A stretch of 5,492 nt of DNA from Acidimicrobiaceae bacterium. GTDB taxonomy: Bacteria > Actinomycetota > Acidimicrobiia > Acidimicrobiales > Microtrichaceae. A program made the position numbers and the translations under genes. The stretch lies in contig DORQ01000157.1 in the NCBI GenBank assembly GCA_003514205.1, positions 1 through 5,492 on the forward strand. Direction: 5' to 3'. Below, in pieces: positions 1 through 5,492 of the stretch (within the stretch, counting starts at the first letter, position 1; every line of letters begins with the position of its first letter). Under the pieces are notes generated by a model. It did no database searches. It worked only from the letters and a program-made list of their open reading frames with translations, and was not told where the DNA came from.

Positions 1-264
1 CACCGCTACGTCCTGCCCGGCTTCCTCGACCGCATGAAGGAACGCCTCAACAACCACTGCGACGACGACCACCATCCCTGGCCAGCTCGCGGACGGCACG
101 CCTGCTATCTCGCCAACGAACTGGCCGCAAACCGGTCGCGGGCATGCGAACGTGATCTTCTTTACCTGGAGTCGTCGCATGTCCGCCAGCACCAGCCGGC
201 GCCACGAGTCGCAGGGGTCAGCGTGACAGACCGCGACACCAGCGAGATCAGAGGTGAGTTCTAG
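1..264 (+). CDS. C-terminal end of an unrecognised protein, cut by the left window edge
   Basis: An open frame runs from base 1 to a TAG stop at 262-264 (87 residues visible); its start lies outside the window. The first internal Met is at 34-36, but the codons before it show the same coding pattern, so I do not treat that Met as the start. Third positions are almost all G or C over the first 25 codons and remain G/C-rich to the stop, as expected for a real gene in a high-GC actinomycete. The protein is hydrophilic, with a His/Asp cluster (CDDDHHPW, about residues 20-27) and a segment ACYLANELAANRS (about 40-52) that may be helical. There is no signal peptide, membrane segment or motif I can assign in this fragment, so no function is proposed. 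It points towards the NLR operon (convergent) and is separated from it by the IS-like scrap. Confidence 0.45.
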   Translation, partial: HRYVLPGFLDRMKERLNNHCDDDHHPWPARGRHACYLANELAANRSRACERDLLYLESSHVRQHQPAPRVAGVSVTDRDTSEIRGEF

Positions 265-666
265 CCGGTCTCCGGTCAGCTAACTTAACTAACCAAGTGG
301 GGGGCGCCGCTCGCTCAAGATCGCTGCGACATCGGGCCGCGCCTCGCCTGTTCGCGGGCAAGAGCGGAGGCGCGAGGCAAGCCCCCCGCGCGCGAAATTG
401 CGTCGAGGAGTGCCGCGCATTCCCTCAGCCCTTGAGAACGGCTGCAGAACGTCGCCGACTCAGTGGTTCAACATCGCCGAGATCGAACTACGCCGATCGA
501 CCCCGCCAATGCCTCAGCCACCGCATAGAACTGCGACACCGAACTCGCTGCCTGCCAGTTCCCGACCATTGCCGAACTGGCCACCGTCATGTCCACTGAC
601 ACCTCACCACCAGCAACGCTCGCAACAGACCCCCTCGCCTATACCCAACCGATGAGGGTCGACGGC
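265..666. other. Gene-poor interval between the left partial gene and the effector gene
   Basis: No frame here combines length, codon bias and a plausible start. The interval begins with an AT-rich stretch (TAACTTAACTAACC, about 279-292) that stands out from the GC-rich surroundings. It is followed by a run of six G at 299-304 whose complement, a C run, lies at 382-387. The arms GCCTCGC (341-347) and GCGAGGC (372-378) lie inside it, so a nested weak fold is possible. The middle contains the transposase-like scrap described separately. The last part (about 560-666) lies just downstream of the effector stop on the minus strand; I see no hairpin plus T-run there that would make a convincing terminator. 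Confidence 0.5.
414..558 (+). pseudogene. Decayed fragment resembling the C-terminal part of an IS630-family transposase
   Basis: Three plus-strand frames read in turn give a recognisable transposase tail. Frame A (from 414) gives RAFP and then TAAERRRL (438-461). Frame B gives QWFNIAEIEL (461-490), close to the family's conserved SWLNMAEIEL block, which carries the last catalytic Glu. One extra base (491) returns to frame A, giving ADRPRQCLSHRI (492-527), where the family has a four-residue spacer and RQCLxRRI. A second shift gives DTELAACQ (535-558), where the family usually has a helix ending ELAAWQ. The order and spacing of these blocks fit IS630 transposases from memory, but the region between the AFP-like block and the WFN block is shortened. 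The copy is broken by at least two frameshifts and an internal deletion, and cannot make an active enzyme. No terminal inverted repeats or target duplication could be assigned. The similarity is judged by eye and could be partly chance. Confidence 0.45.
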
Positions 667-1035
667 CTACGCGAATCGGTTGAACTGTACGTTCTCGTTC
701 CCCACTTGCAAGCCTTTGGCGTCTCCGTTGATCACCACACCACCGGGGGCCAGGGCCAGAAGCTGCGAGAGTCTCTCTGCATCCTCGGCCGCTGGTACCA
801 GTTTGTCCGGGTCAAGCATCCCGAGTTCTTCTTCGAGCACGGCTTGCGCGCGGTCCGAACCTGAGGCCTCAAGGGCTGCTAGGGCGGCTAGCCCCTGACC
901 AGAGCCACCGAGCAGGACCTGTATACGGTCCCGCAGATTCACGTAGGTGTCCTTCACTGCGGACGACGCTGCCTCGCCCAAGCCGGCCACTGCGCCGGCA
1001 CCGAGAGCGGCCACAATCAACTCGACAACATCCAT
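667..1035 (-). CDS. Small amyloid-motif effector (putative Bell-type cell-death protein) paired with the upstream NLR
   Basis: This 122-residue protein has a helical N-terminal region of about 95 residues and a short C-terminal tail. Residues 1-20 are hydrophobic and Ala/Gly-rich (IVAALGAGAVAGLG at 7-20, with a GxxxG pair at G14/G18), suiting membrane association. Further amphipathic helices are likely at about 21-42, 46-58, 60-73 and 78-95. After a Gly-containing linker, residues 108-121 read GLQVGNENVQFNRF, ending one residue before the stop. That motif matches one near the N-terminus of the neighbouring NTPase. In known amyloid-signalling systems, proteins of this plan (Bell or HeLo-like domain plus C-terminal motif) are executors that kill the cell after the receptor seeds their motif; the assignment here rests on architecture and context. 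The ATG at 1033-1035 is preferred because GAAGGG lies 8 nt upstream; a TTG directly before it would add one residue. The gene follows the NLR stop by 44 nt. An alternative role is as a non-toxic adaptor. Confidence 0.82.
   Translation of the reverse strand: MDVVELIVAALGAGAVAGLGEAASSAVKDTYVNLRDRIQVLLGGSGQGLAALAALEASGSDRAQAVLEEELGMLDPDKLVPAAEDAERLSQLLALAPGGVVINGDAKGLQVGNENVQFNRFA
673..714 (-). other. RHIM-like amyloid signalling motif at the effector C-terminus
   Basis: The segment encodes GLQVGNENVQFNRF, residues 108-121 of the 122-residue effector. The core L-Q-V-G-x-x-N has the same spacing as the (I/V)-Q-(I/V/L)-G-x-x-N core of animal RHIMs and of the bacterial RHIM-like class. Its position at the very end of the chain, after a flexible linker, is where prion-like motifs sit in effector partners. 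Amyloid formation itself is inferred. Confidence 0.78.
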
Positions 1036-1043
1036 CAACTCTT

Positions 1044-1049
1044 CCCTTC
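1044..1049 (-). promoter_or_regulatory. Shine-Dalgarno site of the effector gene
   Basis: On the minus strand GAAGGG lies 8 nt before ATG (1033-1035) and 5 nt before the TTG at 1036-1038. The longer spacing is the more usual one, so this site favours the ATG. The receptor gene upstream has no comparable site at either candidate start, which suggests the effector is translated more efficiently than the receptor. Confidence 0.6.
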
Positions 1050-1079
1050 TTCGAGATCAGAGCCATAGCATATAGGATT

Positions 1080-4000
1080 CTACCTTACGCGACCCACCTC
1101 CTCAATAGATCGCAAAACCGCCACCATCGCCTCGGGATCATAAGCACACAACTCCGCCCAGCCGTCAAAGGGATGTCGCGCCTCGATCCATGCGCGACCC
1201 AGTTCGATGCGCGCCCAGTTGCGCTCCCCATTCTCCCACGAGAACCTCGCGAGCGTTAGGAGATACCGGACGCGCTCCGATGCGTGAGGTATGCTGGACG
1301 CATTACGAATCGCAAATCCATGATCGTCCGCGTTCGTCGAAATCATTATGTCCACCAGCGCCGACGAACGTTCGGCATTACTAGAGATATGGTCCGCCGC
1401 TCTCATTGCCGCCCCAAGTTGTCCCTCACTCAAGTGAGCCATTACAACCTGTCGAAGGAGCGAGTCATCTGAGATGGATCTCGCAATTCTGAGAGCATCA
1501 GCGTATAGCTGCGCCCACATCACCTGGGGCCACATCTGAATCAGTGCGCCGCGCTGCTCGTGGCTTGCGAGCGCCAAGGCGGCATTAGCTCGCGCGGCGA
1601 CAATAGGCGCGGCAATTTCCGTGCTTCCCGTAGCGCAGGCGTCGCCAGCGACAAGCGTGAGCTCTCGGTACCGCAATAAAGGGTCAGGCTCGCGACGAGC
1701 TCTGTCGAAATGAACCGCAATCTCCCCCGCATCCACAGGTGATGACCGGCGAAACATGGGGCCAGAAGGGGCTCTAAACGAAACACGCCGACCCAAGTGC
1801 ATCGCCTCTCGAAGTTTCGATGATTTACTTGCGATGATCTTCAACAGGCCATCATCAGAACCGCTCAAGTGTTCGGTTATGCCGCGCCTCAGGTCAAAAT
1901 GGTTCAATCGTTCCAATCCTTGCCCCAGTAGGTCGGAAGGCGAGGTGGATACGATAGGGATAGAAGTCACAAACTCCTGCAACCCTTGTCGAACGTCTTC
2001 CATATCAAGCTCAGCATCCAGTCCTGACTCGAGTTGCCATCGCGCAATACTGGCCAAGCGTGCTATGCGGAGTGGCTGACTCGAACTGTTCTCGGCCCAG
2101 TTGCGCCACTCCTCGATGTGACGCCACAAGTCCGGCCCTCCCGGCAGGCCATCGACGGCCGGCCTGACTCCCCACCCGACCTGATGCCTGAGTAGATGGT
2201 ACTCTGCCCAGAGTCGGTGATCCCAAGGGGGGAAAGCCTCAATGCCAGACTGCACGCTTCGTCTCGCGGCATCCGTCAGTGAAACCCCCAGACACCTTTG
2301 CCGGAGTCGGTGATCATCGATCTTGGCTGCGAAATGAACTGCCTCCGCATGTTCTCCTGACGCGCGCAGTGCCTGTGCCAAGTGCGCGCGACGGATGTCA
2401 AGTCGCCGACCACAAGGCAATGAGTCGCAGGCCACCCGCCACGCTTCTAGCACGCGTGCCATTGATTCTGGTTCGGATGCGTTGATTTCAGTCCACTTGT
2501 GCATCAGGCCGTCAACTGCCAAGTCCTCATCCAAGTTGCCACTTACCGTCACCGTCTCCAACAGTGTGGAGAGTCTGGCGAGTTCACGCTGGGCGGACGC
2601 CACCAACAGTCGCAACCCGAACGCGCTGTCCGGAGCTGACAAGCCGTCCTGAAATAGCGATGCTCTGAGGAACTCCAAACGTTCGCGCTTCGGTGGAGAC
2701 CATCGCATATCCTCGAAGGAGGAATCCCGCGATTGTTGGTCGCTTTCGGCCACGGCGTCCATCAAGTCCTTGAGCAGGGCGCGTGCCGCAGCTTCTGCCC
2801 CCACGCCCGTCAGAAGCGCAACCTGTGTGACAATGCGCGGAGTGCCCTCTTCCAGCATCAACCTACTCGAGTGATGCGCAATCAACTCGATAGTCTTAGC
2901 GACATAGGAGCCCTGAGGGATGGCTGCATAGGTAGGATAGGTTTCGCCACCAAAACTCGAAACTGTGCCGTGTCGCGGGCGGATTTCGGAGCGGCCGATT
3001 CCCGGAACTGACGTGACGCCCGGATTTGTAGCCAGAGACATCGAGCAAGCCGAAGCCGTTTCTACTTCCCCAGCTGCAAGGAAGCCGAGGGCGAGGCGAT
3101 CGGCAAGCTGAGCTGCCAAGTCCGGTTCTCTGGTTTCACCTAGGGCGAACCGGGCATCGGAGAGTACCGGGATGACCGATGCGGTATACCCCGCGTCCAA
3201 CATGGCGAAAGCAGCCGCGATCAGAAGCTCGCCGCGTTTAGCTGGGAGTTCAATCTGCACGGCAGACTTCACTGCTCCCATTACGAACTCGTGACTTGCC
3301 TCCGTATTTGTAGCGCGAATTGCTAGACCGGCGTTAAGTAGGGTCTCTGTTAGGCTTTGCGGGTCCCGGAGTAGGCCCACGGCGAACCTCACGAGGCCCA
3401 CCTCCCCTATGTAGATGGCAGCGTCGGCGATAGTCCGCGCGTCAGACCGAAGTGCTCTAGAGATCTCGTCCAATGCTGTTAGGATGAGTGCGAGTAGCGG
3501 TAGATCCAGCTCTTGTGGAGTATCTCCGGTTTGTGGTGCGGCGTTTGAGACGAGCATCTCGGCCGCCAGGTCGAGTTGCCGGATGCCCACGTCATCAAGG
3601 CCGAATCTGCGACGCATCATCTCCCAGCGAGAGGGGCTCGCAAGGGATGCGACGAGGAGTCGGATAGAGCCTTCTTCGGCTAGTACCACTATGTAGCTGT
3701 CAGACGTGAGGAACTGCGGCGTCGACGCAGGCCAACCCCTTTCCGCCCAAGTCGATGCCCATCGGAGAATTCTTTCGCGGTATGGCTGAAGAATGACACG
3801 TCGTTCCCGCGACCATGCGAGACGATCATCCACTGAAACGCCCGCGATGCGCGCAGATAGAACATGCATGAGAGTTTCGTCGAGTTGATCGTGGCCGATC
3901 CTAAAAGTCGTGAGATCGGGGGTGAAGCCTTTTGTGACGGGTATGAATGATCGAGCTGGACGTTGCTCGAGAACCCCACGAATTGTTTCTGAATCACGTC

Positions 4001-4910
4001 CGAGGATCTCCGCAAGATCGGCGACGGTCAGGGCTCCGCCGGATGCAGCCAAGGTGGCAGCGACCTCCTTGCCGTCGGGTGTGAGTGAACGTAGATCCGC
4101 AAGTGCAGCCTCACGAAGTGCACTGGCAAATGGGGACGGTGAGAGGAGCCAAGGATCGCTCCGGAGCAAGGGGTGATCTCTCGGCAGATCAGCAGGTGGC
4201 GGTGGACTAGGTCGCGTCGAGACCACAACATGGACGTTCTCTGAGACTTTCTCGGGCAACGTGCTTGCGATAGATCCCACTGTTCCTCTGACGAACAACG
4301 GTGCGCCGGCTGCAATGTCTTCGTCGATGCCGTCTACTAGAATGACGAGGAACGTCGACCGTGCGGCACATGAGTTGGCCGCCTCGTCGATCAGAAGACG
4401 AAAAGTATCGAGGCGATCGATGGGGTCCTGCGGGATGAGGAAGTGTGAGTAACCTGCCACAATGGCAAGTTGTGGGATCATTCTTGCCAGGAACGACTCC
4501 CGACTATTTGAACTGGAATCGCGGCTCAACACAAAGAAGGCGGCAACTTCGATGCCAAGGGGCGGATGCTGTGCAAAAGTCGCCAAGAGAGCGGTCTTGC
4601 CGGACCATGGGCCGCCCTCCATCCAAGTCCATCTGCCGCGAAGTGAGGAGGACGCCGATTCCTTGAGGCGAGCCAGGTCCGTCTCGCGATCTTGCAGCCT
4701 CTCGGGGACCAACGAAAGCCATTGACTCCTGTACTCCGCAACGCGGGGGGCCAGAGGTGTGCCCGTGCCATAGAAGTTGAACTGAGTGTTGTGGTCTCCG
4801 TACTGCAGGCCATAGGCATGTGATGTCACGTATTCACGCAGCCAAGAAGGTCGGTTCGTGGGTATGGTACAAACGCACTTGCCTGAGCGCCGTCCAAAAT
4901 CGGTCCTCAT
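1080..4910 (-). CDS. STAND/NLR-type NTPase receptor with N-terminal amyloid motif and long C-terminal helical sensor
   Basis: This 1276-residue protein has the three-part plan of an NLR-like signalling ATPase. At the N-terminus, residues 34-47 read GLQYGDHNTQFNFY, the counterpart of the effector's C-terminal motif. The NTPase module has Walker A GGPWSGKT (99-106), Walker B FLVILVDGIDED (187-198) and VVSTRP (229-234), which resembles the sensor arginine strand. A winged-helix-like part follows (about 275-350, ending FRIGHDQLDE), then WAERGWPASTPQFL (388-401), a block I recognise from actinobacterial receptors of this type. Residues from about 430 to 1276 are almost entirely helical, with weak repeats of about 30 residues near the end, probably a TPR-like solenoid that senses the trigger. 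I see no signal peptide or membrane span. The ATG at 4908-4910 has an in-frame TGA 15 nt before it and no clear Shine-Dalgarno site. GTG at 4827-4829 is a credible alternative, giving 1249 residues and placing the motif almost at the N-terminus. The stop is TAG at 1080-1082. One leucine codon (1677-1679) is TTA. The likely role is to oligomerise on sensing infection and seed the effector. Confidence 0.88.
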   Translation of the reverse strand: MRTDFGRRSGKCVCTIPTNRPSWLREYVTSHAYGLQYGDHNTQFNFYGTGTPLAPRVAEYRSQWLSLVPERLQDRETDLARLKESASSSLRGRWTWMEGGPWSGKTALLATFAQHPPLGIEVAAFFVLSRDSSSNSRESFLARMIPQLAIVAGYSHFLIPQDPIDRLDTFRLLIDEAANSCAARSTFLVILVDGIDEDIAAGAPLFVRGTVGSIASTLPEKVSENVHVVVSTRPSPPPPADLPRDHPLLRSDPWLLSPSPFASALREAALADLRSLTPDGKEVAATLAASGGALTVADLAEILGRDSETIRGVLEQRPARSFIPVTKGFTPDLTTFRIGHDQLDETLMHVLSARIAGVSVDDRLAWSRERRVILQPYRERILRWASTWAERGWPASTPQFLTSDSYIVVLAEEGSIRLLVASLASPSRWEMMRRRFGLDDVGIRQLDLAAEMLVSNAAPQTGDTPQELDLPLLALILTALDEISRALRSDARTIADAAIYIGEVGLVRFAVGLLRDPQSLTETLLNAGLAIRATNTEASHEFVMGAVKSAVQIELPAKRGELLIAAAFAMLDAGYTASVIPVLSDARFALGETREPDLAAQLADRLALGFLAAGEVETASACSMSLATNPGVTSVPGIGRSEIRPRHGTVSSFGGETYPTYAAIPQGSYVAKTIELIAHHSSRLMLEEGTPRIVTQVALLTGVGAEAAARALLKDLMDAVAESDQQSRDSSFEDMRWSPPKRERLEFLRASLFQDGLSAPDSAFGLRLLVASAQRELARLSTLLETVTVSGNLDEDLAVDGLMHKWTEINASEPESMARVLEAWRVACDSLPCGRRLDIRRAHLAQALRASGEHAEAVHFAAKIDDHRLRQRCLGVSLTDAARRSVQSGIEAFPPWDHRLWAEYHLLRHQVGWGVRPAVDGLPGGPDLWRHIEEWRNWAENSSSQPLRIARLASIARWQLESGLDAELDMEDVRQGLQEFVTSIPIVSTSPSDLLGQGLERLNHFDLRRGITEHLSGSDDGLLKIIASKSSKLREAMHLGRRVSFRAPSGPMFRRSSPVDAGEIAVHFDRARREPDPLLRYRELTLVAGDACATGSTEIAAPIVAARANAALALASHEQRGALIQMWPQVMWAQLYADALRIARSISDDSLLRQVVMAHLSEGQLGAAMRAADHISSNAERSSALVDIMISTNADDHGFAIRNASSIPHASERVRYLLTLARFSWENGERNWARIELGRAWIEARHPFDGWAELCAYDPEAMVAVLRSIEEVGRVR
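4767..4811 (-). other. RHIM-like amyloid signalling motif near the NLR N-terminus
   Basis: The segment encodes GLQYGDHNTQFNFYG, residues 34-48 of the receptor, before the NTPase module. Aligned without gaps to the effector tail it shares G, L, Q, G, N, Q, F and N of the 12-position block GLQxGxxNxQFN. It also resembles the D-H-N-T-Q forms common in actinobacterial proteins of this class. In related systems this position lets an oligomerised receptor present a stack of motifs as a nucleation seed. The seed function is inferred. Confidence 0.78.
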
Positions 4911-5062
4911 CCGACGGTGACGGTTTCAGGCGGTCCATCTGTAGTTTCTGTGCGGATTCATGCTCGGACAAAGTAGTCCGCCGAGTGCCTTCATATGGGG
5001 GGCGTGGATGACGGTTTCGACCTGCCCATCGAAGACTCAACTCAACCCCCGGACTCCTCCTA

Positions 5063-5072
5063 GGTTCGAACC
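5063..5072. repeat. Perfect 10-nt palindrome upstream of the NLR gene
   Basis: GGTTCGAACC reads identically on both strands and overlaps the palindrome CCTAGG (5059-5064). It lies about 150 nt before the annotated NLR start. It could be half of an operator or chance. The TTCGAA core recalls a tRNA T-loop, but flanking bases do not form a T-stem. Confidence 0.3.
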
Positions 5073-5092
5073 GGCGCCCGCGCCAACCCATT

Positions 5093-5125
5093 GGCATGAC
5101 TCTTGAGATCAGTCAAGCACATGCC
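5093..5125. promoter_or_regulatory. 33-nt imperfect inverted repeat, possible operator or hairpin
   Basis: The outer arms are GGCATG (5093-5098) and CATGCC (5120-5125); the inner arms are CTTGA (5102-5106) and TCAAG (5113-5117). Three bases separate the arms on the left and two on the right, around a 6-nt centre. Eleven base pairs with one small asymmetric bulge make a symmetric protein-binding site or an RNA hairpin plausible. A TTGACT element on the minus strand (5111-5116) falls inside the right half, so a repressor bound here could cover a promoter reading into the NLR. No T-run follows in either direction, which argues against a simple intrinsic terminator. Confidence 0.4.
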
Positions 5126-5245
5126 GGGGCCTGTTGTGGTGCATGACGACTCGTGAGCGTATCTGGGGCGGTCTGACCGTCGACATGCCCGCGAGGTGAC
5201 GACCATCTAGTTGGGCGTCGGCTACTGGGAGGCATGAGAGCGAGG

Positions 5246-5491
5246 TCACGCCCTGACGGTTGGATCGAGTCCGGTGCGCCTGCGGGGCCGGGCCTGGTCG
5301 GGAGAGCGAACCGGCTGGTCGAGATCGGGGCGATCTCCTCGTGGGCGTTCGAAGCGATGGATGTAGGCGTGGGCCACGTTGGGGGCGTTGTCGTTGAACG
5401 CTCGGATGTGCTCGAGGAGGAGCGGTCGCAGTGCCACGAGTGAGATTCCGGTTTCGTGTGTGATCGCGGCGAGTTCGGTGTCCCACGTCTC
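5246..5491 (-). CDS. C-terminal end of an unrecognised protein with a helix-turn-helix-like segment, cut by the right window edge
   Basis: Reading in from the right edge on the minus strand, 81 codons are open before a TGA at 5246-5248. Codons over the first 50 residues have strong G/C third-position preference, and the encoded sequence is a coherent amphipathic protein, so this is the true frame. Visible residues 5-29 (TELAAITHETGISLVALRPLLLEHI) are laid out like a helix-turn-helix, with a TGIS turn between two helices, followed by AFNDNAPNVAHAYIHRF. The last 30 residues are rich in Arg, Pro and Asp and probably disordered. The start and any further domains are outside the window. It may be a DNA-binding protein, but I do not recognise the family. 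It lies 335 nt upstream of the NLR on the same strand. Confidence 0.5.
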   Translation of the reverse strand, partial: ETWDTELAAITHETGISLVALRPLLLEHIRAFNDNAPNVAHAYIHRFERPRGDRPDLDQPVRSPDQARPRRRTGLDPTVRA

Positions 5492-5492
5492 G

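Larger units (their letters stand above)
4911..5245. other. Upstream region of the NLR-effector operon, no convincing gene
   Basis: This 335-nt interval separates the stop of the right-hand partial gene from the NLR start, both on the minus strand, and should hold the operon promoter unless there is read-through. It contains a 33-nt imperfect dyad (5093-5125) and a perfect 10-nt palindrome GGTTCGAACC (5063-5072). A strong Shine-Dalgarno-like AGGAGG on the minus strand (about 5054-5059) has no ATG or GTG at normal spacing. TTGACT (minus, 5111-5116) looks like a -35 element, but no good -10 follows at 16-19 nt. An 87-codon minus frame (4834-5097) crosses most of the interval with poor codon bias; I do not call it a gene, but its stop lies 4 nt before the alternative NLR start at 4829. 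Confidence 0.5.

Noticed and set aside
299..387. Nested complementary runs that might be a terminator or IS end
   Set aside because: The arms are only 7 nt, widely spaced and of low complexity (G and C runs), with no T-run; chance is likely in such GC-rich DNA.
297..599. Plus-strand frame of 100 codons
   Set aside because: It is Arg-rich with no consistent codon bias. Only its middle part resembles a transposase, and continuing that match needs shifts into two other frames, so it is a piece of a pseudogene.
600..666. Terminator for the NLR-effector operon
   Set aside because: No stable stem followed by T residues is visible on the minus strand after the effector stop.
589..864. Plus-strand frame of 91 codons overlapping the effector gene
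   Set aside because: Most of it is the antisense shadow of the effector, whose frame is supported by a Shine-Dalgarno site, the matched motif and operon context.
869..1066. Minus-strand frame of 65 codons overlapping the effector start
   Set aside because: Out of frame with the effector and Arg/Ser/Gly-rich, as expected of an off-frame reading; the effector frame has the motif evidence.
5061..5085. Possible tRNA 3' end or attachment site (GGTTCGAACC followed by GC-rich sequence and CCA)
   Set aside because: The bases flanking TTCGAA do not pair as a five-base T-stem on either strand, and no acceptor, D-arm or anticodon arm is found nearby.
4834..5097. Minus-strand frame of 87 codons overlapping the NLR 5' end
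   Set aside because: Its first half has poor codon bias and no recognisable protein, so it is not called as a gene. Its possible coupling to the alternative NLR start is kept as a finding.
5109..5486. Minus-strand frame of 125 codons at the right edge
   Set aside because: It is extremely Arg/Pro/Ser-rich, typical of an off-frame reading of GC-rich DNA, and overlaps the more convincing frame ending at 5246.

Overview
The DNA is GC-rich and the flanking reading frames strongly prefer G or C at third codon positions. The main gene belongs to a receptor style common in filamentous Actinobacteria, so a Streptomyces-like actinomycete is the likely source. This is inferred from composition and protein style; no rRNA or housekeeping marker is present.

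Layout from left to right: (1) positions 1-264 hold the C-terminal end of an unrecognised plus-strand gene cut by the window edge. (2) Positions 265-666 hold no intact gene, but contain what looks like a decayed, frameshifted scrap of an IS630-type transposase around 414-558. (3) Positions 667-1035 (minus) encode a 122-residue protein with a helical, Ala/Gly-rich N-terminal region and a short motif, GLQVGNENVQFNRF, at its extreme C-terminus. (4) Positions 1080-4910 (minus) encode a 1276-residue STAND/NLR-type P-loop NTPase. It has Walker A, Walker B and an STRP sensor-like motif, a winged-helix-like segment and a very long C-terminal helical region. The matching motif GLQYGDHNTQFNFY lies near its N-terminus. 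(5) Positions 4911-5245 are a gene-poor upstream region with a 33-nt imperfect dyad. (6) Positions 5246-5491 (minus) hold the C-terminal end of another unrecognised gene, cut by the right edge.

The central result is the pair in (3) and (4). Both genes are on the minus strand, receptor first, then the small protein after 44 nt, so they probably form one operon. The two proteins share 8 of 12 positions in the pattern G-L-Q-x-G-x-x-N-x-Q-F-N, although they are otherwise unrelated and carry the motif at opposite ends. This is the arrangement known for amyloid-signalling NLR systems: the receptor's N-terminal prion-like motif templates the same motif at the C-terminus of a cell-death effector. The motif resembles the bacterial RHIM-like class (BASS3 type, as I recall the naming) and the core of animal RHIMs. 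The inferred job is abortive-infection immunity: the C-terminal region senses a trigger, the NTPase oligomerises, the motif nucleates an amyloid, and the effector's N-terminal helices attack the membrane. Trigger, amyloid formation and toxicity are not shown by the sequence.
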